DNA from: Cyanobium sp. NIES-981
GTDB lineage: Bacteria > Cyanobacteriota > Cyanobacteriia > PCC-6307 > Cyanobiaceae
Length of the DNA stretch: 64,000 nt
Reading direction: 5' to 3'
Assembly (NCBI RefSeq): GCF_900088535.1
Contig: NZ_LT578417.1
Coordinates: 1,798,001 to 1,862,000 of the forward strand
Position numbers and translations under genes: made by a program. The notes under the pieces were generated by a model, which worked only from the letters and a program-made list of their open reading frames with translations, had not been told where the DNA came from and did not search any database. Below, piece by piece: positions 16,712 to 26,063 of this stretch (position 1 is the stretch's first letter; every line of letters begins with the position of its first letter).

Positions 16712-18841
16712 TTACACCGCGCTGATCGCCTCCATGGCGATGGCGGCGATGGCCTGATCGCTGGCCTTGGGCAGCTGCACATATTTGCCACCGGCCGCCT
16801 GGGCCAGGTCCTTGCCCATGCCGCTGCCGATGAACTTCCGCTCGGTGTCGATCACCAGCAGCTTGATGCCCAACGCCCGGTAGCGGCTGGCCACCTGCTT
16901 CACCTCCTCCTTGAGGTCCACCGGTTCGTCGCCCTCCAGCTCGGGCTGGCCCAGGGAGCGGCTGAGCGGCACGTTGCCGCGGCCATCGGTGATCGCCACC
17001 ACCACCACCTGGCCCAGATCGCCGGTGGCCAGGGCGTTGGCGGCCACCCGGGCCGCCTGGGAGAGGCCGTGGGCCAGGGGGGAGCCGCCGCCGCAGGGCA
17101 TGGATTCCAGGCGGCGGCGGGCGGCGGTGATCGAGCGGGTGGGGGGCAGCAGCACCTCGGCCTGCTCGCCGCGGAAGGGGATCAGGGCCACTTCGTCGCG
17201 GTTCTCGTAGGCCTCGGTGAGCAGGCGGATCACGGCGCCCTTGGCGCTCTGCATGCGGTTGAGGGCCATCGAGCCGCTGGCATCGACCAGGAAGATCACC
17301 AGGGCGCCGGCCTTGCGCTGCAGCTGCTTGGCGCGCAGGTCGCCGTCCTCCACCACCACCTTGCGGTGCGGTTCGCGCTCGCGGCGGGACTTCTGGTAAG
17401 GCGCCGCCGCCCGCAGGGTGGCGTCCACGGCGATGCGCTTCACCGGGCCGCGGGGCAGCATCGGCTTCACGTAGCGGCCGCGGGAGTCGCTGAACACCAC
17501 GGCGCGGCTGCCGCTGCCGCCGCTGCGGGCCTTGGCGGCGCCGAACAGCAGCAGGTCGGGATCGATCGCCACGGCCTCGGGATCGAGCATGAACTCCTCG
17601 GGCACCGAAGGAGGCGCCTGGTCCTCAGGAGTGTCGTCCTCCTGGTCCTCCTCCTCGGGGTCCTCGTCGCTTGGTTCGTCGTCCTGGTCGTTCTCCGGGG
17701 GCTCGGGCTCCTGTTCAGGAGGTTGCTCCCCCTGGGGGGGGGGTGGCGGCGGTGGCTCCAGGGGCTGCTCGGGGTCGGGGGGCGGCATCTGCCGGGCGCG
17801 CGGTGCGATCACCAGCCGCACGGCCACCTGCAGGTCGTCGGCATCGACGCCATCGCGGCCGCAGAGGGCGGCGTGGGCCCGGGCCACCCGCACGGCGTAG
17901 AGCTCCGAGCGGTGCCCCTCCACGCCGCCCCGCAGGGCCTCGTTCACCAGGTAGGCGATCTGGTCGCGGCTGATCTGCACGTCCGGCAGCCACTGGCGCG
18001 CCAGCAGCAGCTGGGTGGCCAGGGCGTCGGTCTCCTCCTGCCAGCGGCTGCGGAAGGCGTCGCTCGCCTCGGCATGGTCGAGGGCCGAGCGGGTGATCGC
18101 CACCCGCTGATCGAGATCCAGGGCCTGGTTGGCGCTGAGGGCGATGGCGAAGCGATCCAGCAGGTGGTCGCGCACGGCCCCCTCCTCGGGGTTGTAGGTG
18201 GCGATCAGCAGGCAGCGGCAGGGGTGGGAGAGGCTGAGGCCCTCCCGTTCGATCCGGTTCTCGCCGCTGCCCACCGCCGCCAGCAGCAGGTTGGTGATGG
18301 TGTCGTCGAGCAGGTTGAGCTCGTCCACGTAGAGCACGCCCCGGTGGGCCTCGGCCAGCAGGCCCGGCTGGAACACGGCCTGGCCGCTGGCCAGCGAGGC
18401 GGTCACATCCACCGAACCCACCAGCCGGTCTTCGGTGATGCCCAGGGGCACCTGCACGAACGGGGCGGGGATCACCCGGGTGGGCAGCAGGGCAGCGGGA
18501 TCGGAGCCACTGGGATCGGCGCCGAGCTGCTGCAGGCGGGCGCCGATGGTGGCGTCCCAGTCCTCCGGGCGGCGGGGATCCACGTTGAGGGCCTGGGCCG
18601 GTGCCGTGCCCAGATCGAGCACATCGATCGGTGGCAGCAGGGCGTGGAGCCCGCGGGCCAGCACCGACTTGCCGGTGCCGCGGCCACCGGCGATCACCAC
18701 ACCGCCCAGGCCCGGGTCCACCGCGGCCAGCAGCAGGGCCAGTTTCAAGGTGCCGTGGCCCGTGATCGCCGCCAGCGGGAAGGAGCGGACACCGTCCTGG
18801 CCGGCCTGGGCCGAAGGAGCTGCGGAGCCGCTGACAACCAT
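16712..18841 (-). CDS. chlD: Magnesium chelatase subunit D
   Basis: ChlD helps insert Mg into protoporphyrin IX, the first step specific to chlorophyll. The 709-residue protein has an AAA+ N-terminal half (GGRGTGKS at 52-59, [19 protein letters not shown]), a proline then acidic linker (about 355-430) and a C-terminal von Willebrand A domain with MIDAS motif VDASGSM (about 518). It converges on the MCE gene. The first ~20 residues vary in the family. Confidence 0.96.
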   Translation of the reverse strand: MVVSGSAAPSAQAGQDGVRSFPLAAITGHGTLKLALLLAAVDPGLGGVVIAGGRGTGKSVLARGLHALLPPIDVLDLGTAPAQALNVDPRRPEDWDATIGARLQQLGADPSGSDPAALLPTRVIPAPFVQVPLGITEDRLVGSVDVTASLASGQAVFQPGLLAEAHRGVLYVDELNLLDDTITNLLLAAVGSGENRIEREGLSLSHPCRCLLIATYNPEEGAVRDHLLDRFAIALSANQALDLDQRVAITRSALDHAEASDAFRSRWQEETDALATQLLLARQWLPDVQISRDQIAYLVNEALRGGVEGHRSELYAVRVARAHAALCGRDGVDADDLQVAVRLVIAPRARQMPPPDPEQPLEPPPPPPPQGEQPPEQEPEPPENDQDDEPSDEDPEEEDQEDDTPEDQAPPSVPEEFMLDPEAVAIDPDLLLFGAAKARSGGSGSRAVVFSDSRGRYVKPMLPRGPVKRIAVDATLRAAAPYQKSRREREPHRKVVVEDGDLRAKQLQRKAGALVIFLVDASGSMALNRMQSAKGAVIRLLTEAYENRDEVALIPFRGEQAEVLLPPTRSITAARRRLESMPCGGGSPLAHGLSQAARVAANALATGDLGQVVVVAITDGRGNVPLSRSLGQPELEGDEPVDLKEEVKQVASRYRALGIKLLVIDTERKFIGSGMGKDLAQAAGGKYVQLPKASDQAIAAIAMEAISAV

Positions 18842-18916
18842 GGAGCCGGGCCTGGTGCACTGAGGGCTGCAGTCTGGCCGATGGGGGCAAGCAGACAGGC
18901 AGAGCGCCTATGCAAA

Positions 18917-18952
18917 CCCAGGCGCTGCCTCAAGCCCAGGCGCTGCCTCAAG
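18917..18952. repeat. 18-bp direct repeat, two perfect tandem copies
   Basis: The unit cccaggcgctgcctcaag occurs twice head to tail upstream of chlD, in the gap between chlD and lanA. The rest of this ~210-bp gap shows no gene and no clear terminator. Confidence 0.85.
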
Positions 18953-19050
18953 CGTGCTCGCTCCCAAGTGCCAGCACCTTGTCCGCCATCAGCATGCAGC
19001 CTGACAGAGGCCCTGGGTATGACGCACCCAACCGGGCATCCAAGCCTTGC

Positions 19051-19341
19051 TCACCGAGCACACCCCGCTCCACAGGTAGAGCCGCAGTAGGTGGTGGGAC
19101 TACAACCACCAGTACTTGTACCCAAGCTCTGCCAATCCTGGCCGACCAAGGTATCAAGTTCAAAACTTGTCAGCGATGGGGTGAAGGGAAGGAATTGCTC
19201 CTGAACCACGGCTGCAACCTGTGGAAACCCACGGCCCAGCAGAAATGCATGAAGCGTGCCAGAAGCAGAGGCGGCCTCAAAACCCAACCGAAGCTCATTA
19301 TCCCGGTCCAAACACTCCAGGAACGCGCTGAGTTGTTGCAT
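19051..19341 (-). CDS. Lanthipeptide precursor with Nif11-type leader (prochlorosin-like LanA)
   Basis: The 96-residue protein starts MQQLSAFLECLDRDNELR and continues to LHAFLLGRGF, the pattern of Nif11-type leaders. The leader ends with FELDTLVGQ and then a GTSTGG stretch. If cut after GG, the core is CSPTTYCGSTCGAGCAR: 17 residues with four Cys and five Ser/Thr, well suited to thioether rings. A cut after VG, in the place of the usual double glycine, would give a 29-residue core. It faces a LanM synthetase gene 65 bp away. No homology search was possible, but leader, core and context agree. Confidence 0.88.
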   Translation of the reverse strand: MQQLSAFLECLDRDNELRLGFEAASASGTLHAFLLGRGFPQVAAVVQEQFLPFTPSLTSFELDTLVGQDWQSLGTSTGGCSPTTYCGSTCGAGCAR

Positions 19342-19371
19342 GGTACCAACTCATTCAATAGAAACTCATCT

Positions 19372-19400
19372 ACCGTAAACATCTTCACCTCCGGCGTCAA
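19372..19400 (-). promoter_or_regulatory. Candidate sigma-70 promoter for the lanthipeptide precursor
   Basis: On the minus strand TTGACG (19400-19395), a 17-base spacer and TACGGT (19377-19372) resemble -35 and -10 boxes. Transcription would start near 19365, about 24 bases before the lanA ATG. The site lies within the 65-bp gap shared with the divergent synthetase gene. Confidence 0.4.
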
Positions 19401-19406
19401 CTCGTC

Positions 19407-22400
19407 TTGCCGAGCACTCCCTGGCACCGACAACCCCAGGTCCCAGCCCTTGATGCGGTTCTGGTCAAGGCCTGGAGGAAGACACTTGGGCAGTCAACCC
19501 CTTGGGCATTGGAGCGACGGCGCAAGTGGACCGCCCCCTGCACCCTTCTCATTCATGACTCCAACGCCTTCTCGGCCCCCGTCCTGAAAGAGTCCCTCGC
19601 GCGCCTCCGGCGGGCCCTCCAGCACGGTGGCACCGCTGCAGAGGCCGGGGCGGAGTACCACGCGCTGGCGCCACCCATGCCCTTGCCGTTTCAGGACCTG
19701 TGGAAGCCAGCCGTCGCCGCGCTGCTGTCACAGCTCCAGGACAGGGTGGAGGGACAGTCCCAGCAACGCATAACCCCCACTGCCTGGCGTGGCATTGGCC
19801 GAACCCTGTTGAGCAGGTTGTGTCACCTGACGGAACATGTCCTCTGGGAGGACTTTCACCAGCAGCGCGGCCCGGGAATCATGTTGCTAGCCCACAAGCA
19901 GACCCCGGAGAATGGATCCATCACGCACCACTTCTATTCTGGCTTCGTGGAGCGAAAACGCCAGGAAGGCCTTGAAACCCTGCTGAAGCGTCATCCAGTC
20001 CTCGGTCGACTACTGGCTAACGCGTTACTCCTGTGGGAACAGGCTTCTCTGGAAATAATCCTCCAGATTAATGCAGACAGGGACTGCTTAGAAACAACTT
20101 TTGGAATTCCGAAATCAGCTTTTATTACCGCGATAGAGACTGGACTTGGAGATCCTCATCGAGGAGGAAGAAGCGTCACGTCAATCCGATTCTCCGATCC
20201 GCCCGAGCATCCTGGCGTCATTCACAAACCACGGAGCCTTGGACTGGAAGAAGCCTACAATGCATTGGTTGACGAGCTAAATTCCCGTAGCCGCTTACCG
20301 CCGTTGAAAACGGCCAAGGCGGTCTGCCGTGGTGACCATGGCTACATGGAAACCATCGTTCAGAGCCCATGCAAGAACGACGATGAGCTATCGAGATTTT
20401 ACCTGAATGCTGGCAGGCTCTTGGCGGTGCTTCACCTGCTTGGCTGCACTGATGGGCATCACCAGAACTTGATAGCACATGGCGATCAACTTCTGTTGGT
20501 GGATGCAGAAACACTCCTTGAGCCTAACGTTGTTGATCACACCAAGCAAAGCACTTCACTACCCGAGAAAAGTGATCTGCTTCGTACCCTGAGCTCATCC
20601 GTCCTGAGAACGGGCCTGTTACCCAGCTGGAGCTTTCATGGAGAAGCCTCTACCCCCGTTGACATCAGTGCCCTGGGTATTTCTCCCGAAGTATCCGACA
20701 CCAGGACGGTCCATGGCTGGATAGCCATCAACACGGACGGGATGATGCGCGGCCCTGTGCGCGAGGCGATCCCGTGGCCGAGCAGCCTGCCTGTGGGACC
20801 TGGAGCGCACAACCCATTACCGCGTTTTCGGAAGGTCTTTGTGGAGGGTTTCCGGCGGCAGTCAGAACTGATTCTGGCGCGCAGGAACGGCTTGCTGGCA
20901 GGCACGGGGGCTTTCCATCGCCTGGGTGGGAAAACACGACGCATTGTGCTTCGCCATACCCGGGTCTACGAATCCATTCTCGAGCAGTGTCGTCAGCCAG
21001 CGGCGCTTGCCAGCGAACAAGCCCAGGGGCTGGTGCTCGAAGCTCTGGCTCGAAGCTATCTGAAGGCAGAGGAGGAACCCCGCCACTGGCCCGTCTTCGC
21101 CGCTGAATTGGCCCAGTTGGAGCAGCGCGATGTGCCTTGTTTCCAGCATCCAACGGACGAGACCTGTCTACCTCTCGGCCATGGCATGGACCCGATTGAA
21201 GGTTTCTTCAAATCCAGTGGGCTTGAGGCCTGTTTCGAACGACTGCAGGAGCTCAGCCCCGACACGATCGCTTTCCAATGCCGATTGATCGAGGGTGCGC
21301 TTGGAGCTCGATGGATGGAGCGACCAGGGATGGAGCAACCAACCCAGCGCGCCCGTCGCAGTTCTTCAGGCGACCTGACGGCTTTCCCCTCCCGGGAGAC
21401 CGTACCAAGATCCCATTTCGCGCAGCAGCTGTGTGAGCAGATCAGCGACCTGGCGATCAGAAGCTCCGACGGGTCCCTCGGTTGGCTGGATCTGGTGCTC
21501 GGCGCTGATCGTCGAACGTTCTGCTATGGCCCTTTAGGGATGGATCTCTATGGAGGCTGCGCCGGATTTGTTCTGCTGATGGCATGTCTCAGTCAGGCCA
21601 TCGATCGGCACAAAGAGCACATGGTGAGGGAGCTCATGCATCCCCTGGCTGATCTGGCCCTCCAGGGTGATCCTGGGGTGCTCCACCGCTGGTGGCGTGA
21701 TCAGCCCCTCGGTCTATCCGGCAGCGGAGGGATAGTGCTGACCCTGTTGGAGCTGGATCGGCTCCAGCAGCCCCCACCGCATGGCTGGTCGTCCTATCGC
21801 CAGCTGGCCCTCAGGCTGCTGCATGGCCTCCAAAACGAACGGATCGACGCTGATGGCGTGTTTGACCTCATGGGAGGCGTGGCAGGACTGGTGGGCCCGC
21901 TGCTGCAACTCCGGGAGGACTGCGCAACCGAACTTGCCATCCGGGCCGGAAGGCATCTGATCCGGTCGCAGAACGCAGAGGGAGGATGGCCGCCTGCCCA
22001 TGAGGGAAGGAGTCTTTTGGGCTTTTCTCACGGCACATCGGGCATCAGCGCAGCCCTTGCCGTTCTCCATCACCACCTGAACCTGGCAGGAGCCCTGGAA
22101 GCGACGGAACGCGCCCTGAATCTGGAGACGCTCAACTTTTGCCCTGCCCTGGGCAACTGGCCGGACCTGCGCCTGCCTGAGAGCACCTCTCGTTTCATGG
22201 TGGCCTGGTGCCACGGCGCGCCGGGTGTCGTCCTGTCGCGCTTGTGCATGAGCCAGTGCGGGTTTGGAGGTGAGAGCTTCCAGAGGGAGTGGGAGGCGGC
22301 TCTGGACTGCACGGCTGCCAAACCCTTGGCTTCCGACCATCTCTGCTGCGGGACGATGGGACTTGTGGTGATCCTCAGGCTGGCGCAACGACGCCAGGAC

Positions 22401-22607
22401 GCCGATGCCTTGGAGGCCAATGTGCTGGCGCGACTCAACCAAGGTGGCGGTTGCCATGACCTCCGGGGCCTGGTGGCGGGACCGCTGACGTCACCGGGAA
22501 TGATGACGGGACTGAGCGGGATCGCACTGGGGCTGCTCGACAGCCCCGAGAGCATGAGCTGCCTGGCCCAGGTCATGTCGGGAGGACTTCTCGATCCGGG
22601 TCAGTAA
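19407..22607 (+). CDS. Class II lanthipeptide synthetase LanM, ProcM-like
   Basis: This 1066-residue enzyme dehydrates Ser/Thr and forms thioether rings in the precursor. The N-terminal dehydratase domain (DUF4135) has HKPRSLGLEEAYNALVDEL, GCTDGHHQNLIAHGDQLLLVD and AETLLEPN. The C-terminal LanC-like cyclase has GFSHGTSGISAAL, WCHGAPG with C935, and HLCCGTMG with C980 and C981. A CCG instead of CHG gives a three-cysteine zinc site, as in the promiscuous ProcM, with near-identical spacing. The start is a TTG at 19407; no ATG or GTG lies between it and an upstream stop at 19359. The 5' third is less GC-rich than its neighbours, which hints at transfer. Confidence 0.93.
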   Translation: MPSTPWHRQPQVPALDAVLVKAWRKTLGQSTPWALERRRKWTAPCTLLIHDSNAFSAPVLKESLARLRRALQHGGTAAEAGAEYHALAPPMPLPFQDLWKPAVAALLSQLQDRVEGQSQQRITPTAWRGIGRTLLSRLCHLTEHVLWEDFHQQRGPGIMLLAHKQTPENGSITHHFYSGFVERKRQEGLETLLKRHPVLGRLLANALLLWEQASLEIILQINADRDCLETTFGIPKSAFITAIETGLGDPHRGGRSVTSIRFSDPPEHPGVIHKPRSLGLEEAYNALVDELNSRSRLPPLKTAKAVCRGDHGYMETIVQSPCKNDDELSRFYLNAGRLLAVLHLLGCTDGHHQNLIAHGDQLLLVDAETLLEPNVVDHTKQSTSLPEKSDLLRTLSSSVLRTGLLPSWSFHGEASTPVDISALGISPEVSDTRTVHGWIAINTDGMMRGPVREAIPWPSSLPVGPGAHNPLPRFRKVFVEGFRRQSELILARRNGLLAGTGAFHRLGGKTRRIVLRHTRVYESILEQCRQPAALASEQAQGLVLEALARSYLKAEEEPRHWPVFAAELAQLEQRDVPCFQHPTDETCLPLGHGMDPIEGFFKSSGLEACFERLQELSPDTIAFQCRLIEGALGARWMERPGMEQPTQRARRSSSGDLTAFPSRETVPRSHFAQQLCEQISDLAIRSSDGSLGWLDLVLGADRRTFCYGPLGMDLYGGCAGFVLLMACLSQAIDRHKEHMVRELMHPLADLALQGDPGVLHRWWRDQPLGLSGSGGIVLTLLELDRLQQPPPHGWSSYRQLALRLLHGLQNERIDADGVFDLMGGVAGLVGPLLQLREDCATELAIRAGRHLIRSQNAEGGWPPAHEGRSLLGFSHGTSGISAALAVLHHHLNLAGALEATERALNLETLNFCPALGNWPDLRLPESTSRFMVAWCHGAPGVVLSRLCMSQCGFGGESFQREWEAALDCTAAKPLASDHLCCGTMGLVVILRLAQRRQDADALEANVLARLNQGGGCHDLRGLVAGPLTSPGMMTGLSGIALGLLDSPESMSCLAQVMSGGLLDPGQ

Positions 22608-22655
22608 GCCCTCGTAGCCTGCAGAACCTCGGCAACAACGACTCCTGCCTACCCC

Positions 22656-23165
22656 ATGGCCATCTCCATGCATCAGGCCGCCGTGCCCCCCCTGCGCCGC
22701 ACCCTCACGACTCTGATCGGGGTGCTGGCCAAGGCCCAGGCCCACGCCGAGAGCCAAGGCATCGATCCGGCCGTGCTGCTGGCCAGCCGCCTCTATCCGG
22801 ATATGTTCCCTCTCACCCGGCAGGTGCAGATCGCCGCGGACATCGCCCGCCGCGGCGTGGCCCGCCTGGCGGGGGTGGAGGCCGCGGCGGTGGCCGACGA
22901 TGAAACCAGCTTCGAGCAGCTGATGGCGCGGCTCCGCAGCGCCATCGGCGAACTCGACGGCTACAGCCCCGGGCAGCTGGAGGGCAGCGCCGAGCGGCAG
23001 GTGACCGTGCCGGTGGGCCGGGGCCAGACGATCACGATGGAGGGCTGGCCGTTCCTCTCCACCTTCGTGCTGCCGAACGTGTATTTCCACACCACCACCG
23101 CCTACGCGATCCTGCGCCACAATGGCGTGGTGCTCGGCAAACGCGACTACCTCGGCGAGCCCTGA
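22656..23165 (+). CDS. DUF1993 family protein
   Basis: The 169-residue helical protein carries LYPDMFPLTRQVQIAADIARRGVARLAG and LPNVYFHTTTAYAILRHNGVVLGKRDYLG, the ends of the DUF1993 family. These proteins fold as a DinB-like four-helix bundle; no enzymatic role is established. It is probably co-transcribed with folK. Confidence 0.85.
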   Translation: MAISMHQAAVPPLRRTLTTLIGVLAKAQAHAESQGIDPAVLLASRLYPDMFPLTRQVQIAADIARRGVARLAGVEAAAVADDETSFEQLMARLRSAIGELDGYSPGQLEGSAERQVTVPVGRGQTITMEGWPFLSTFVLPNVYFHTTTAYAILRHNGVVLGKRDYLGEP

Positions 23166-23191
23166 GCACCCGGCCGCAGGCTGACCATCCG

Positions 23192-23758
23192 GTGAGCACC
23201 GCCATCGCCCTGGGCGCCAACCTCGGCGACCCGATCGCCACGCTCACCGCCGTGCGTCCGCGGCTGGCCGCCGCCGTGCGCGCCTGGGCCGGGGCCAGCC
23301 GTGACGACCCGGGGAGCTCACGACACCCGCCGCTGCGCTGGTCGCCCCTGTTCCGCACCGCTCCGGTGGGGGGGCCGCCGGGACAGCCCCCCTATGTGAA
23401 CGCGGTGCTGCTGACCAGCCTCCCGCCCACCGCCGATCCCATGGCCCTCCTGCTGGCGCTGCAGCGCCTGGAAGCGGCCTTCGACCGCCGGCGCCAGGAG
23501 CGCTGGGGTCCGCGCAGCCTCGATCTCGACCTGCTCTGGTGCGGCGGGCACCGCTGCGAGAGCGCGGCGCTGTGGCTGCCCCATCCCCGCTGGCAGCAGC
23601 GGGCATTCGTGCTGGCGCCGCTGGCGGCCCTGATGCCGGAGGTGGTGCCACCTGGGGCCGAGAAGAGCGTGGCGGAACTGCTGGCCGCCGTGTCCGGCCG
23701 GGAGGATGCCGAGCCCGCGCCCGAACGGCTGGCACCACGGCCCGGCTGGCCAGAATGA
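23192..23758 (+). CDS. folK: 2-amino-4-hydroxy-6-hydroxymethyldihydropteridine pyrophosphokinase
   Basis: FolK transfers pyrophosphate from ATP to the pterin in folate synthesis. The sequence has AIALGANLGDP at the start, SPLFRTAPVGGPPGQPPYVNAVL, and RWGPRSLDLDLLWCG, where the two aspartates hold Mg, then LPHPRWQQRAFVLAPLA. The start is a GTG at 23192. Its TGA overlaps the ATG of the next gene. Confidence 0.93.
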   Translation: MSTAIALGANLGDPIATLTAVRPRLAAAVRAWAGASRDDPGSSRHPPLRWSPLFRTAPVGGPPGQPPYVNAVLLTSLPPTADPMALLLALQRLEAAFDRRRQERWGPRSLDLDLLWCGGHRCESAALWLPHPRWQQRAFVLAPLAALMPEVVPPGAEKSVAELLAAVSGREDAEPAPERLAPRPGWPE

Positions 23759-25466
23759 CGCCCTTGAATGGGACCAGCCCCACCGCCACGTCGTCCCCTT
23801 TGTCCCCGGTCTCCCGGCGCGGTGCCGAGCTACCCACCCCCACCCGCTGGCGCAGCGCCCTGGCCATCAGCCTGGTGGTGGCCGCCCTGTGCCTGTTCGA
23901 CGGCAACCTGGACGGCAATGAGGCCGGCAAGCTGGCCCTGGCGCGGCAGGCGGTGGATCCCGGCTGGATCCCGGGCGACTGGTACCTCAACGACAGCCAG
24001 GGCTACCAGTGGCTGTTCCAGCAGCTGAGCGGCCGGGTCGTCGGCTGGCTGGGCTTCGGGCCCGGGTCGCTGCTGCTGAGGCTGCTGGGCTACGGGCTGT
24101 GGGGCTGGGCCCTGGCTGGCTTCACGGTGCCCCTGGGCCTGCCGCCGGCGCTGGCGGCCCTGGCGGCGGGACTGTTCAGCCTGCAGCAGGGGGTGGTGGC
24201 GGCCGAGTGGATGGTGGGCAGCGCCGAGCCCAAAACCTTCGCCTATGCCGCGCTGCTGCTGGCCTACACCGCCTGGCGGCAGCGGCGCTGGTGGCCCTGC
24301 GGGCTGTACAGCGGCCTGGCCTGCTCCTTCCATCTGCTGGTGGGGGGCTTTGGGGTTCTGAGCCTGGCGGGGCTCACCCTGCTGCGCGCCGGCTGGCGCT
24401 GGAGGCGGCCCAGCCTGGCCCCATGGACCTGGGGCTTCCTGCTGGCCGCCCTGCCGGCGCTGCTGGCGGTGGTGGAGCAACTGCTGGGGGGGGCAGCGCA
24501 CCGGCGGTCCCCGCCGGGGGGAGCCTGCCGCCGGCGAGCTGGATCTACGTGGTGCTGCGCAATCCCCACCACCTGCTGCCCAGCAGCTGGTCGGCGGGCG
24601 ACTGGGCCCGGCTGGGGCTGATGCTGGGCCTGTTCGCCCTGGCGGCGGCAGGAGCCGGCGTGCGGCGGCCTGGCAGCGACCCCCGGCGGCTGGCCAGCCG
24701 CGACCTGGCCCAGTGGGTGGCGATGAGCTGGCCCCTGGCGCTGCTCGGCCTGGTGGCAGGGGTCCGCGTTCCCGCCAGCGCGGCGGAGGCTCCGGCGGCC
24801 ACCACACCAGACCTGCTGCTGCTGAGCCTCTACCCCTTCCGTGTGGCCGACACGCTGCTCATGCTCGGCCTGTGGCTACTGCTGGCCGCGGGCCTGGCCC
24901 GCTGGCTTGGCCGCCGGGGGCCGCTGGGGCCGGCGGGCCGGCGGCGGCTGCAGCGGGGGCTGCAGCGGGGGCTGGTGGGCCTGGTGCTGGTGGTCGTCCT
25001 GGCGGGCCTGCTGCGGGAACTGCCCCAGGCCCTGGCGAGGGGGGCGCGCGGCTTCGTGGACACCCCGGCCCGAGCGGAGCTGTACAGCTGGATCCGGCAC
25101 CACAGCCCCCCGACGGCCCTGGTGGTGACGCCCCCTTCGGGCTTCGAGGACCTGGCCCTCCAGACCGGCCGCGCCGGCTTCGTGCAGTTCAAGCAGGTGC
25201 CCACCGCCGCCACCGCCCTGCACACCTGGTTCACGCGTCTCACGGCCCTGGCCGGGGGCGATGCCGGGGTCTGGCAGGGACCAGGGGGATGGAAGGCCCG
25301 CGACCGGCTGGCGCAGGCCTACGGGACCCTGCCCCCAACCGCGCTGGCGACCCTGGCGGAACAGAGCGGAGCGACGCTTCTGATCACCGCCAGCCAGCAG
25401 CCTGGACCTCAGGGCTGGCTGGAGGCCCACCGCACCCCGGCATGGACGGCCTGGCGGCGCCCCTGA
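23755..25466 (+). pseudogene. Multi-pass membrane protein of unknown function, split by a -1 frameshift in a G8 tract
   Basis: The ATG at 23755 overlaps folK. The first frame encodes several membrane helices up to AVVEQLLGG; the match then continues in another frame from GSAPAVPAGGSLPP through further helices and a soluble end (LVVTPPSGFEDLALQTGRAGFVQFKQ). The switch is at eight G at 24486-24493; nine G would restore one ~570-residue protein. The RNPHHLLPSSW motif and the layout recall bacterial GT-C-like or DUF6798 membrane proteins, but I cannot assign a function. A sequencing error, phase variation or true decay would all look the same. Confidence 0.72.
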
Positions 25467-25499
25467 GCGCCATGCTGGGAGCCAGCTGATGCCCCGCCC

Positions 25500-26063
25500 A
25501 TGGCGCCCCTGCCCGCTCCCGAGCCCGCGCGCCATCTGGAAACCACCGCCTCCCTGCAGGCCGGCAAGCTGCGCTTTGAGGTGAACCGCCTGGCGCTGCC
25601 GATCGGGGTGGAGGGCACCTTCGGCGTGATCCGTCACCCCGGCGCGGCGCTGGCGGTGCCGTTGCTCGATGACGGCCGGGTGGTGGTGCTGCGCCAGTAC
25701 CGCTTCGCCGTGGCCACGCGGGTGCTGGAGTTCCCCGCCGGCACCCTTGATCCCGGGGAGACGCCGCTGAGCACGATGCGGCGGGAGCTGCAGGAGGAGG
25801 CGGGGTATGCCGCCGAGCGCTGGGATCCGCTCGGAACGCTGCTGCCCTGCCCCGGCTACGCCGACGAGGTGATCCACCTCTTTCTGGCCCGCGAGCTCAC
25901 CGCCCTCAGCGAGCAGCCGGTGGGCGATGACGACGAAGACCTGGAGGTGCTGCTGCTGCAACCGGCCGAACTGGATGCGGCCCTGGCCAGCGGCGATGAG
26001 TACCTCGATGGCAAGAGCGTGACCGCCTGGCTGCGGGCCAAGCAGCAGCTGGGGATGGAATGA
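25500..26063 (+). CDS. Nudix hydrolase, ADP-ribose pyrophosphatase type
   Basis: The 187-residue protein has a complete Nudix box, GTLDPGETPLSTMRRELQEEAG (G-x5-E-x7-REL-x-EE-x-G), preceded by VVVLRQYRFAV. The layout with LEFPAG before the box fits ADP-ribose and sugar-nucleotide pyrophosphatases. The substrate is not proven. It overlaps the photolyase gene by four bases (ATGA). Confidence 0.9.
   Translation: MAPLPAPEPARHLETTASLQAGKLRFEVNRLALPIGVEGTFGVIRHPGAALAVPLLDDGRVVVLRQYRFAVATRVLEFPAGTLDPGETPLSTMRRELQEEAGYAAERWDPLGTLLPCPGYADEVIHLFLARELTALSEQPVGDDDEDLEVLLLQPAELDAALASGDEYLDGKSVTAWLRAKQQLGME

Noticed and set aside
17069-19090. 673-codon plus-strand frame opposite chlD
   Set aside because: Shadow of chlD caused by third-position GC; it contains only Gly/Ala/His-rich sequence.
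19170-19433. Alternative minus-strand frame starting MSVPGSARQDELTPEVK, which might extend the precursor N-terminus by a frameshift
   Set aside because: Nif11 leaders normally begin at the MxxxxLxAFL position, which is the ATG at 19341; no frameshift is needed.
18910-19587. 225-codon plus-strand frame across the lanthipeptide precursor
   Set aside because: It reads antisense through the Nif11 leader and core and into the synthetase in the wrong frame.
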